From Phymatolithon calcareum (Eukaryota > Rhodophyta > Florideophyceae > Hapalidiales), in NCBI GenBank assembly GCA_977006965.1, contig OZ345366.1, positions 62,001 through 126,000 of the forward strand: 64,000 bases of DNA, read 5' to 3'. A model generated the notes under the pieces. The model saw nothing but the letters and a program-made list of their open reading frames with translations. It did no database searches and was not told where the DNA came from. The translations under genes and the position numbers were made by a program. Within the stretch, counting starts at the first letter, position 1; every line of letters begins with the position of its first letter. This document shows positions 10,985-20,090 of the stretch, piece by piece.

Positions 10985-11387
10985 TCGTTCTTCTACTAAC
11001 CTCTTGGAACTTGTTGCCTGTTAGCTCAAAATTCATTCTGACTACATCACAAGCTCCCAGCCAGCCGCTCATGCCCATCGCGTGTCTTGAATTGAATACT
11101 GTTCCCATCCAGTGGCAATGAGCACCCTGAACATTGCATTTCCTCCTTCCCGCACCTCTTCTCCACAGCTAAAAATGCCTGTCTTACATTGCCCACTCAG
11201 TTCCTCCGCCCACCCTTCGTACCACTGATTTTCATTCCAGTGCCCACGTGACGCCAGAATCAGCGCTCTTACCAATGGAACGTTTTGATTACACTAGTTT
11301 TGGATTCCAGCCATCGCTTAGCTTTCTTCCTGAACCTAGAGTAACTCGTCTCGCCCTGTGTTGTGTTGCACCTGACCTCATCGGTCT
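10985..11387. repeat. D1 repeat, 5' module (copy b, first part)
   Basis: Aligns with 215-615 and 40650-41045, for example GGAACTTGTTGCCTG near 11007 and CCAGTGCCCACGTGAC near 11238. It is more diverged than copies a and c are from each other. Interrupted by the hAT-like element that follows. Confidence 0.6.
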
Positions 11388-11395
11388 CCTCGCAC

Positions 11396-11837
11396 TAGTG
11401 GTCGGACCGGACAGTTTGACATCCACTCCGTTCCGAAAATATTAAAAAAATTTCAGTCCGCTTCCGCGTTGACTGGCTCGTTTCTCAGGATTAATCCGAT
11501 CCGCATCCGTGAATGGGTGGATGTAGCCCGACTCGTCCATTACTATGCCACGTATTTGGTGACTTTTTCGGATCAGCCTCCGCTTCCGAAAATTCAAATC
11601 TTAAAAATTAGTTTTTTGTTCCTTATCCTCAATCGGATTCGGCGTTACGATTCTAAAAAATGCGTTCCGCGCACGATTAATTTAACTTTTTAGCGGTTCT
11701 ATTCCGCTCCATTCCGTTAAAAAAAGAAAAAACTGAATCCAATCCGAATCCGTTTTCCAAAATGTCGTGAGTAATCCGTCCTAATTTCCAAAATTTCTTA
11801 ATAAAACTACAGATTATGCGGTCCGGTCCGACCCCTA
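11396..11837. mobile_element. hAT-like MITE
   Basis: A 442-bp insertion into the D1 5' module. The ends are inverted repeats: the left end begins TAGTGGTCGGACCGGAC, and the complement of the right end begins TAGGGGTCGGACCGGAC (16 of 17 match). The flanking 8-mers CCTCGCAC (11388-11395) and CATCCCAC (11838-11845) agree at 6 of 8 positions, and the uninterrupted site at 610-625 has one CTCCCAC. A TAGNGG end plus an 8-bp duplication is typical of the hAT superfamily. The interior is AT-rich with scattered CCGATCCG-type words and no transposase. Confidence 0.75.
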
Positions 11838-11845
11838 CATCCCAC

Positions 11846-12124
11846 TTCGGATGCCCCGTGTTTGCAATAACTTTACATCATTCTTACCTTATGCAGTCGT
11901 GCGAAACATTCCTCCATCGGAAGCCGTTCGGAGCGTGTGGAGAAGTCATTCCATGTGCGCCATGCCCTCATTCGGTGCACTGAGTGTGGTGCTACAGTAG
12001 TGAAAAACTTGTTTTCATTGTGCTGCCATTGTTTGCGTTGAATACTCGCAAGTACGATTTTAGGGAGTGGTCAGCCCGTTTCTATCGTGCGATTAGGTTC
12101 AAAAAATAATTTTAGGAAATCAGT
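11846..12124. repeat. D1 repeat, 5' module (copy b, second part)
   Basis: Resumes at CCACTTCGGATGCCC and aligns with 620-904 and 41050-41340. It includes the conserved frame FIVLPLFALNTRKYDFREW ending near 12108. Confidence 0.6.
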
Positions 12125-13275
12125 GCTCTCTAAGATTTTTCCGCCAGATCCGAAATACGCGTTGCCCGCTCACATTGCCCTCCGCATCCGCCGGTACGCC
12201 GCGCAGCTGCATGCGGCGACTTCCGCACCGCAGCAGTCTGCGGCCACCATTCGTCATGTTGACGCTCTCCAGCGGCGAATTGCCTTATATTTCGCCCACA
12301 TAGGCACTCGCCGTCCGCCATGCCCCATTTTCCGAGCAAACGCCGGACGCCACGCAACGCTCAGTGTTCATGGCGATGAAGTCTACCTGGCGCATCTCGC
12401 ACTTGCTCCTTTTTCTATGTCACTTCCCTCCATTCGCCCTCAGCTGGTTCTACGAATCTGACCGCCGTTGTTCCTTCCACTGCAGCCGTGCCACCGACTG
12501 CTGTAGCGGCAAATTCACCACCCTGAACAAGCTCCGCCACTGCTCGAACTTCCTGCATGCTCACAGCAAAGCCGGTCTCTGCCTGGGCGTCTGCCGGTCG
12601 CCGTCGTGGCGTGGAGACCACTCGTTCGCGCGGCAGTACTTCCCGGTCCGCGTGTGCGCGGGAGGGGCAACGCGTTGAAGGATGAGATGCGCTTCTCGCG
12701 CAACAGCGCGTACGTGTGGACAGTGGATAAACCTCCGTAGGAGCCGACGCGCGCGGGGGATTGTGGATGAGCGTTCGCCGTTCGGCAACCGGCTCAACTG
12801 CGAGGAGGCATCCTATTTGGCCGCCAATGCGCGCATGCGGCGCCTGCTCACGCCGTTGCGGGTGCGCAAAGCGCACAGGACGCGGGACGAGACGCGGGCA
12901 AAGTACCTGCAGAGGATGGAGGGTCATTTCGAGCGTGTGATGTGCACAAAGTGGAAGTTGCGCACAAAATGCTAGTTGCACATTCGTAATGTGCGTAAGT
13001 GGCTGGGGGAAATCAAGAAGATTGCGCGGTGGATGTGGGTCGTGGAGGACGATGCGGTGCAGGTAAGGTTCTAGCAGGCGGAGTTTGGAGAGGTGAGTCG
13101 GGAGGCTGCGAGAGGAGGGAGGAAGGTGAATGTCGTTAAGAGGAAAATCGCGGGCAAGGGGGTGGAGAGGAGTTACCACCGCGATAGGCTGGCGGAGGAA
13201 GAGAAGAGGCTAGTGGATACTGTGAGGAGCTTGTCGCAAAGGGTTGTCGCTTGTCAGGTTAAGAACTGCAAGTAG
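12125..13275 (+). pseudogene. family A repeat ORF, copy 4 (decayed)
   Basis: One of the clearer copies. The N-terminal block is open from 12087 to 12461 (IAFYFAHIGTRRPPC, then HGDEVYLAHLALAPF). The Cys/His block CSFHCSRATDCCSGKF follows at about 12465-12515 in the next frame. VRKAHRTRDETRAKYLQRM and HFERVMCTKWKLRTK lie at about 12860-12965. The C-terminal coiled coil (13093-13275) ends RSLSQRVVACQVKNCK. A premature TAG at about 12973-12975 and several frameshifts break it. No domain recognised. Confidence 0.6.
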
Positions 13276-13850
13276 AGTGTAGGACGCCACTAATCCTCAT
13301 CCGCTCTCTTTCGGGAAGAGTATGGTGCACTCGTAAGGATTTTTCGGGCGCAATTCACAAACGAATCACATGAGCGAGCAGTACTTGCAGTACGAATTTA
13401 GTTTGAGGAGCCTGTGGGGCACGGCGTTTCCGGGCGATGACAAGCAACACCGATAATGCGCACACTATTTCTTCTCAATGCCAACCCATGTATTCTCTTT
13501 GAGATCGAATTGACGAATACGCGTCTGCAGGAAGTCGTTTTTTCTAGAATATGCAAAGTCCTTCTAGCATTGTTCACCACTCTCAGAAGTAGTAGTGTGT
13601 CGTCTTCGACCAGGGATGGAAACGAATTTGCAGAGCATGGACGCCAAAAGAGGGACTGATGGAACGTTGAAACGGACCAGGGGCGATGACGTAGTTGACA
13701 TACACATGTGACAATTTAACCAAATTGCATACCGTTGCCGCTGTTGGCAGTGCATGCTGTCGTATTGACCTGATGCTTGCACGATGCCTTCATAGACACA
13801 AGCCATTTTGCTTATCATGATCATCATGTTGAAGAACAAAGCGCACATCT
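13276..13850. repeat. D1 repeat, 3' module (copy 4)
   Basis: Aligns with 7081-7480 and 42556-42840. It ends where the fold-back repeat begins: the related sequence at 42835 continues instead into TTCAACAATGCGCGC. Confidence 0.6.
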
Positions 13851-13853
13851 CTT

Positions 13854-13929
13854 CCACCCGGAGCAAGCGTGGTGGTTCCACGTTCCGTGGACTCGCGGAA
13901 CGTGGAACCACCACGCTTGCTCCGGGTGG
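13854..13929. repeat. perfect 34-bp fold-back hairpin
   Basis: Arms at 13854-13887 and 13896-13929 are exact reverse complements over 34 bp, with an 8-nt loop, TGGACTCG. The right arm is the start of the short interspersed repeat at 13896-14060 (also at 61659-61817). The left arm is therefore an extra, inverted copy of that repeat's first 34 bp. Confidence 0.9.
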
Positions 13930-14060
13930 ACTCGAATCGTCGAGCGGTAGGCAGTGAAGAAGGAGTGCTCTCCTAATTACCTTGCAGAAATAACGATCTG
14001 CCGTAATCTAAGTAGAAGATAATTCGGAACAATAAAGCACTGCCTTGCAAAGCCCCACTT
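13896..14060 (+). mobile_element. short interspersed repeat (about 160 bp)
   Basis: Aligns over most of its length with 61659-61817, including CCACCACGCTTGCTCCGG, ATAACGA..TGC.GTAATCT and AATAAAGCACTGCCTTGC. At 61.7 kb it sits between two GACG tetramers inside a gene remnant, so it is an insertion. The AATAAAGCACTGCC near its end could be an LTR polyadenylation signal (solo LTR) or part of a SINE; I cannot decide which. Confidence 0.6.
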
Positions 14061-14075
14061 GGGAGCGAAGGCAAC

Positions 14076-14092
14076 TTACTTACTTACTTACT
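14076..14092. repeat. TTAC tetranucleotide microsatellite
   Basis: Four uninterrupted TTAC units followed by TT, directly after the short interspersed repeat. Possibly the tail of that insertion. Confidence 0.6.
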
Positions 14093-14339
14093 TCACTACG
14101 TATTATTGTGCCTTATGAGCAGTGTTTGTCATGTGTACCTGTACATTCTGTGTGCCTTTGGCAAAACGACATTCATTCATTGTGCTTTTCCCCTAGTGGG
14201 ACTTGCAGAGCTTCAAGGGCCAAAGTGCCATCTACTCTATATATCATTAGCGAGATGGACTGTGGACTACTCCTAGGCCTGGTGTGTCGCCAAAGATTCG
14301 TTCTGGCGTCGTTCTGACGCATTACAGCAGTCCCTGGCC

Positions 14340-15378
14340 GACCGGGCGACGTCTTTCGTTTGCAATGACTAAAGAAAGCAAGGACGGTCGTGTACCAGTT
14401 GCGTACACTGGGAGTATTCAAGAAAGGGCTAAATATTCAGAAGTGTATACAAATATACAAGGCGCTAGTACAGCCACACTGGGAGTACGCAATGCACTCA
14501 TCTCTCTGGATAGAAGACGTGCAAAAGGCCGTCAAGGGAGTAGAACTAACATTCTTCAACCAAGTATTCAGACCACAGGCCCGAGGAAGGACGGATAGGC
14601 TCCGTCTTCTGTGCCGGATCCAAACTGCACAACATCGACTACAAAACTTTGGACTTCAAAATGCTGAGAAGGACCAAGGCGAAAGAACGTATGTATTTAA
14701 ATGAAGCGCCTGAAAGCAGAAGCAATCATGAATAGCAGTACACAAGGAAAGAATCGTCGCGATGGAGACCAGGGAGCAGTTTGGTGAAGCTGTAATGCAT
14801 ATCCAAACGAACCAATTATCGCAAACATTTCGATCCAAATTTCTGGCAATGGAAGTAGACCGCCTTGAATCGAAGCAGAAGGGATGATTTCATAAGACAA
14901 GACAAGACAATTGCCAGCAATCTTCAAGTTCCCCAAGGTGAAGCACAGGCACCTCGCGCTGCAGTATTCATACAGATGCGAACAACAAGTATGGCTGAAG
15001 AATTCGGCACCTGAGCTAGAGAGCATATGGAGACCCTTGAACGCACGCTGGCAGGGTAGGACCACGAAGGAGAAAAAAGACTGGAAGCAGAAAAGGCGTT
15101 AGATGAGCTCTTAATATTTAGCAAGACACTCATAGAACGCATGGTGAACGTATAAGGCCAATATTGATTCGCAGAAGGCAAGGCAAAATGCGATTGAACC
15201 CAAGCCCAAACAATCCCGTAGAGGACTGAGGTAAGATTCCCTTGGATCCTAAGATTTCCCGTCCGCCCTTCTGGTGAGCGTATCGTGAGCTGCATAAAGG
15301 TAGGCAGCATCAAAGGACGCATTGCCCATATCTTCGGAAGTCTGTGAGGCTTTTAAATAAACTTAGACTAAAAAAACA
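14340..15378 (+). mobile_element. LINE remnant (tail class T1)
   Basis: Decayed C-terminal half of a non-LTR retrotransposon. LRTLGVFKKGLNIQKCIQIY and ALVQPHWEYAMHSSLW (about 14396-14500) match the equivalent segments of the LINEs at 30912-31328, 37541-38386 and 49118-49966. The rest (VERTFFNQVF-type, RLLCRIQTAQHR) is frameshifted. The 3' end is CTTCGGAAGTCTGTG, a TTTTAAATAAACTT motif and an A run. A collinear second copy lies at 43100-44160. The 14093-14339 sequence before it is D1 3' module. Confidence 0.75.
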
Positions 15379-15379
15379 T

Positions 15380-15715
15380 ACAACTGTCTTTCTTGAATTG
15401 CGCACTCGATTCACAATCCGGTGCCCACGTTAGCCCATTGTCAGCGCTCTTGCCCACTCAATGTTTTCATTACATTACTTTTGTCTTCCAGCAATCCTTT
15501 AGCTTCTTCCTGAATCTGGAGGCATTCTCTGTTCCTGTGTTGTGTTGCATCTGACATAACATTGCACCTCTACGAGTATTTGTCTATTATTTTGCTTTAT
15601 TATATGTGAGTAAAAGCTGTTACCGTAAGGACAGGAAGTGCGCGCGGGCCAAGAGCACTACTCCTTCACCTACTAAGTATCATAGACATGTTCAATCCGC
15701 ACAGTGGGTGTGGCA
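15380..15715. repeat. D1 5'-module piece downstream of the LINE
   Basis: Aligns with 44165-44515 and, more distantly, with 400-620 and 11165-11395 (TGCCCACGT, then TCTTCCTGAATCT). D1 units are therefore bracketed by related sequence on both sides. Confidence 0.55.
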
Positions 15716-15960
15716 AAAAGAAAACGTTTTGAGCTTTTCAGTGCTAGCGCGGAAACAAGCAGAGTTTTTGCGTTTGCAATCTATGGAAGACAAGGGTCGT
15801 TCAGCATTTGTTTTTAGATTCACACTTTCGAATGACACATCGCCACTGCCCCACTTTCCAGTCCTGCGACAAACAACCTTTTCGTCTCATTGTACCTCCA
15901 CGACAAAACGCGAGACGGCAGAGTCCCGAGAATTGTGTCTTCCATTGGTACATTTGAATC
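15716..15960 (-). pseudogene. detached C-terminal fragment of the NB-ARC-WD40 gene
   Basis: The minus strand encodes LGTLPSRVLSWRYNETKR and LFVAGLESGAVAMCHSKV with a stop, which matches the last 36 codons of the full gene at 44922-50162 apart from a few substitutions. Nucleotide homology spans about 15716-15960 against 44818-45055, and also covers bases past the stop. In this copy the D1 flank joins it directly, whereas the 44 kb copy has about 290 extra bp between (44529-44815). It is a duplicated 3' end without a gene. Confidence 0.8.
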
Positions 15961-16280
15961 AAAGCATTGGAAAAAATAATTGCTATTGTAATTATTTAAA
16001 TTATTGTTCCAATAATTTATTCCTGAGTCTCGCATATTTATTGTATTTATTGAGATCGTCGTGGTTGCGACAATTATTGTATCGGACTCCTCATTTTTTC
16101 GATCCGGTTATTCTATCGGGACAGAAAGTAGCAAGAAGGATCTAATAATTCGGGGAATAACCAGTTATTTATACCTCACTGAACTTGAATACAATAATTT
16201 ATTGCTTCTGCGTTCAACAATAAATTATTTATTCTCGACACTTTTCGAGAAAAGAATAAAAATAAATAAATAATTCCAAT
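15961..16280. other. AT-rich block with repeated AATAATTTATT-like words
   Basis: Unusually AT-rich against its surroundings. AATAATTTATT or its complement AATAAATTATT recurs near 16010, 16195 and 16217, with several further ATTATT words. It lies where homology to the 45 kb copy ends. The ORF at 16061-16273 is probably chance. Confidence 0.5.
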
Positions 16281-16768
16281 TCCTGCGATGACGGAGATGC
16301 TACGTGCGACGAGGATGTAAATCATAGAGAGCAGCATGCGCAATAAACTTTACTGTTGCATAGATTGCTTTGACAAAAGGATGATTAGTACTTTTGGCTA
16401 GGGTGAGTTATGATAGTACACGTGGCTAGGGATCAGTAGTAGGTTTGGCTAGAGATGGTCATGTAGTGAATTTTTCCCACTTTTGGTGGCCATTTAGTGA
16501 GTTTCCGCACCTCCCCACATACGTATGATATGATACTCATTGCTGAGCGACAGAGGATGACGTATCATAGAGTTTCGTTTCGCGCAGCCTCCAGTCGCTG
16601 CAGAACAACGAGATAAATTTACAGCCGCGGCATCCGACTCCAGACATTCCCGCACCTGCGCTCGCACCCCGGCCAAAGAACAGAATGGACCACAATACTA
16701 ATTGTAGCGCTCGCGTCCTGCGTGCAGTCTTATCCGCGGCGATGCCGATGCCGCCAGCTTGACACTCG
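16281..16768. other. no recognisable gene; upstream flank of GT14 remnant
   Basis: No repeat homology found elsewhere in the window. It would contain the promoter of the glycosyltransferase, but I cannot point to a convincing TATA element. Confidence 0.4.
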
Positions 16769-17790
16769 ATGCAGCCGCTGCGCGCTTCGTTCCGCCTTCG
16801 TAACCGCTGCTACAGCTCGTTACTGCGCCGCATCGTATCTGCGATGGTCATCACCGCCTTCATCCTGTTCGCCCTTCGTGGCCATCTGCGCGCACGCGAC
16901 ATCGTAGTCGCGTACTTCGTCCAGGCGAGCGACACGATGCGTCAGCAATCCCCCGCCTTCTGCGCGCCGTATGCGACCGCAACACGCGCAACGTCTTCGC
17001 GGTGCATTTCGACCTCTCCCTAGGGCACGACAGTGTCTCACGCACGCTGCCAGAAGCTCGCTCGGACTTCACAAACGCTCGCTGTTGACGATCGTGCATA
17101 TACGTTGTGCCGCGCGAGTTTGTGACCTATCGCGGCATCGCACTCGAATACAACTATCTCTCCGGTGCTGCGCATCTGTTAGCGTCCGGCGTGTGGTTCG
17201 GCTATTTCGTCACTCTCTCCGGGGCTGACTATCCCACCGCGCGACCTACGCTCATCCGCTAGCTTCTTGGCGACCACTCCGTGCGCAAACATCGCCTCTC
17301 CTTCATCGAATGGAAATGCACGGATGAACAGAGTTGGAAGAATGTTTGTCGATTCCGCGCCCGCGTCGGCGCGCGCGGAGCGTACGAAATGTCGGAGGAG
17401 GATATTGCGACTGGGAGGAATGAGTCGCTCATATTGCGCAACCCAACGTTTCGTCATATAGGGTTCACGATGGCGAAGAGCTCCGGATTGTTCATTTGGC
17501 GTCGAGAGTTTGTGGAGTTTCTCGTACTTTATGCCCGTGTGCGGCGGCTTTTTGAGATGTTTGTCGCGCCGAACGGAAGCTTGCGCTCGGCGATGATGGA
17601 GTGTCATGGTAGGGACAGCACCCTTTTTATGTGGATGATTTGGATGTGGAGAGGAAACCACTGTTTTGGGATTAGTTGTGTAGTAAGCCTGCGTTTTTCA
17701 CTCTCAAAATACGCGATGAGGGTGAGGCGACTGGACGGGATCGATCGGGAAATGCTTGGCTTGGTGCGTGCGTAGTAGGGGGAGGCAATT
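16769..17790 (+). pseudogene. GT14-family glycosyltransferase pseudogene
   Basis: Reads as a type II Golgi enzyme of the xylosyltransferase / core-2 GlcNAc-transferase family (GT14). The ATG at 16769 opens a basic tail, then a signal anchor (VSAMVITAFILFAL, about residues 27-40) and the family's opening strand DIVVAYFVQASD. After frame changes come EFVTYRGIALEYNY and GYFVTLSGADYPT (about 17207-17245), the hallmark of the nucleotide-sugar fold, then SSGLFIWRREFVEFLVLYA (17472-17535), equivalent to the family's serine/arginine-rich acceptor region, and FVAPNGS. At least three frameshifts and an in-frame TAG near 17260 inactivate it. A 3' fragment recurs at 33360-33640. In red algae such enzymes would act in Golgi glycan synthesis (inference). 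Confidence 0.75.
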
Positions 17791-17799
17791 GAGGTGTTC

Positions 17800-18405
17800 A
17801 AGACAAAGCTTACAATGCGAGAGTAAAAACAGGCTTGTTCTTACCACTGCTTGATATTTCCCTACTCTATGCAATCATTTCAAGCGATAGCACAGCGCAT
17901 CTCTTGGCTGTGACCTCTGCACCAGCACGAACGGGGTCGTATTCTATATTTCGTGTCCAGTATCTTGTGGTCTCGCCAACGCCATATTCGCAAAAATTAG
18001 CAGAGGAAGTCGTCGCCAAGCTAAGCCACCTAGATTTAAAGCCAAATGGCTTACATAGCATCTCTCAATTGCTCCACAAGTTTCAACGCACTTGCGCCTC
18101 TGTATTGCGAATTGGACCTGAAGGGATTGCACGGCACTTTGAAAAGGCTCTCACCACCGTCACTGGTCACTGGCTAGTCTTGAAAGCTATGAAGCACTAA
18201 TCGCGATCCGCCGACTCGATTTGTCAACAAAAAGGCCACCACTTCGTTTCTGCTGGAAGATTTCCGCAAGACACCAACAAGTAGACCACTGACCTTAACA
18301 ACCACTTCCTATCTTCTAGGAGAAGAACCACAGAGCTCAATATGGACCTGATTGCCAACCACTTCGAATCACACACTGCATTCAACAAAACTACCACCGA
18401 GTCGA
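17800..18405. repeat. D2 duplicated block, upper part
   Basis: Collinear with 33600-34516 (for example TTCAAGACAAAGCTTACAATG and CACACTGCATTCAACAAAA). The 34 kb copy has extra sequence near 33930. The plus-strand ORF 17835-18200 is not open in the other copy, so coding is unsupported. Confidence 0.6.
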
Positions 18406-19435
18406 CGTAATGTGTAAAAAATGTTGTGGAGTCCTCACTCGACCTCGTCGTTCTCCTCGCAAGAGGCCGGGCGCAAGCGAAGCCCTAGCGTGTCGGAAGT
18501 TTGTGTTCGTGAACAGAACTTTGGAAGTACGTTTGGGTCACATTCTTTTCATCTCTACTTTGTCAAAGTTGTCACTAACGTTTATAGTCCCATACATGTT
18601 TTTCGTCTTGGATCATGAGCCGTGTCAGCATCATGTACAGGATTGCATTTTTTGCAATTTACGGTGGTCGCGGGTGTCACCACCTGTTTGGTGGTTGTAT
18701 TCGATACGGTTTGCATTCCGAAGTTGCTTTCGATCAGTTTCGGGATGTGGTCCATTGCTCAGCTTGCTGGCATTCGATGTTCAGGGTTGTGGCGTTTCTC
18801 TTCAATTTTAAAGAAACGGTCTCTTTTTGAGGCAAACCAAGTCCCTCCGCCACAAGATAATAAGACTTATGCCTCATAACTATCGAGCAAAAAAGTTGGA
18901 GGTGAGAGTCATTGCAAGGTGCCGTCAAATCATGCCAACCCAAATTCGCAATATACGTGCAATTGTAAACCTGCTTACTTCAATCATTAGCGCCCAGATA
19001 TGTCCTGATTGGGCAGGCCAAAAGTACGCGACGGTGTTGAGAATGTTTTGCGCAACTGTCCGATGTCATTAAACGCATTTGGCTCCACATTTAATGAATT
19101 CACTCTGCTGTGGTTTTCCTCCGATTCCTCTGGCGATGAGACAGCATACTGGGCACAAAATCTGGTGCCTAATTTCGTGCTTGAACATGTATGGGTTATT
19201 GCGCAGAGCAACATCGCGCTTTGGCCGGAAGTGAAAGGACAAAACAGAGATGCACAATTACACTCTTTGCGTGACTGCGGGAGATCCTACGAATGTTGCC
19301 ACCTTCGTGCTGGGTTTGCGAAGGTGTACGCAGAGTGTTCCTACGGTTCCAGTATGGCGTTCCGTGGAATTAGTTTTGACATTACCTTGATTAAGGACGA
19401 TTTGTTGTATATTCCTTGAATGCGGACGTGACGAG
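18406..19435 (+). pseudogene. unidentified duplicated ORF remnant (D2, lower part)
   Basis: Collinear with 35511-36540. Shared protein-like stretches include LFGGCIRYG.HSEVAFDQF, CHKIIR..SNNY..KK and NRDAQLHSLRDC. They lie in several frames, with different frames open in the two copies. The longest open stretch is 19009-19419 (NFVLEHVWVIAQSNIALW). The pattern suggests an old coding sequence, duplicated and then decayed independently. A short third piece of the first 100 bp is at 37130-37230. I do not recognise the protein. Confidence 0.4.
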
Positions 19436-19627
19436 GCTTTTCATTAGCTTGAGCGAGATCGACTCGCAAGCGGGGAGCCTGACTTGCTTATGAAAAGCTC
19501 TTTTGCTCATCTGCCGCATCGTTTAAGCCGACCGAATCAGATGGAAAGGTAGCTCTCGTTCATTGATCTCATTCTTAAGCTTTTTCACTCACGTGTTTTT
19601 TCTGGCTGCATGCCGACTCATGGTCCT

Positions 19628-20090
19628 TGTAGAAAGTAACCGATGTTTTGAGGTTTTCTTTGTTGAGTGCCGATTTTATTGAGACTCAAGCTCTATCCCT
19701 TATTTGTACTGTCCTGAGCAAACCTACAAAAGCTCTAGATCCAATCTTCGAGTGTCAGCAGCACCCTGCAGTATACTGAAAGGGTGAGTAGGCGCTGATA
19801 ACTCTGTTTCAAACGTGCTACATACGCGTGGGTTACTTCCGCGCAGTAACGAACACAAGTACAATTCAGCAGATGCGCAACAGGTGACAAGCGAGCGAAC
19901 ATGAAGTTCGCGCTCCATACATCGGCGCATTTGCACGTCATCCTGTAAGTAGAAGGATACGTTAGCCGCGCGCCGTAATACCGAGTGGACACGCAGCCTG
20001 TGTCTCTGTAATCTGAAGACACGATGAGGCTCAAAACGAAACCTTGAGCCTGAAGTTCGCGATAGAACAGAAAAACTTATTCCATCAACA
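19628..20090 (-). repeat. copia 3' LTR
   Basis: On the element's strand it begins TGTTGATGGAATAAG and ends TTTCTACA (TG...CA). It is identical to 22749-23211 except near 19645 (T/G) and near 19759 (C/T). It is preceded on that strand by a purine tract. Confidence 0.95.

Noticed and set aside
12415-13179. 254-codon minus-strand ORF opposite family A copy 4
   Set aside because: Shadow of the plus-strand unit, with the same biased composition as the other antisense ORFs.
13854-13929. CRISPR repeat or Rho-independent terminator
   Set aside because: Single palindrome, no spacer array, no U-run, eukaryotic context.
17179-17661. 160-codon minus-strand ORF opposite GT14
   Set aside because: The plus strand carries the recognisable glycosyltransferase motifs.
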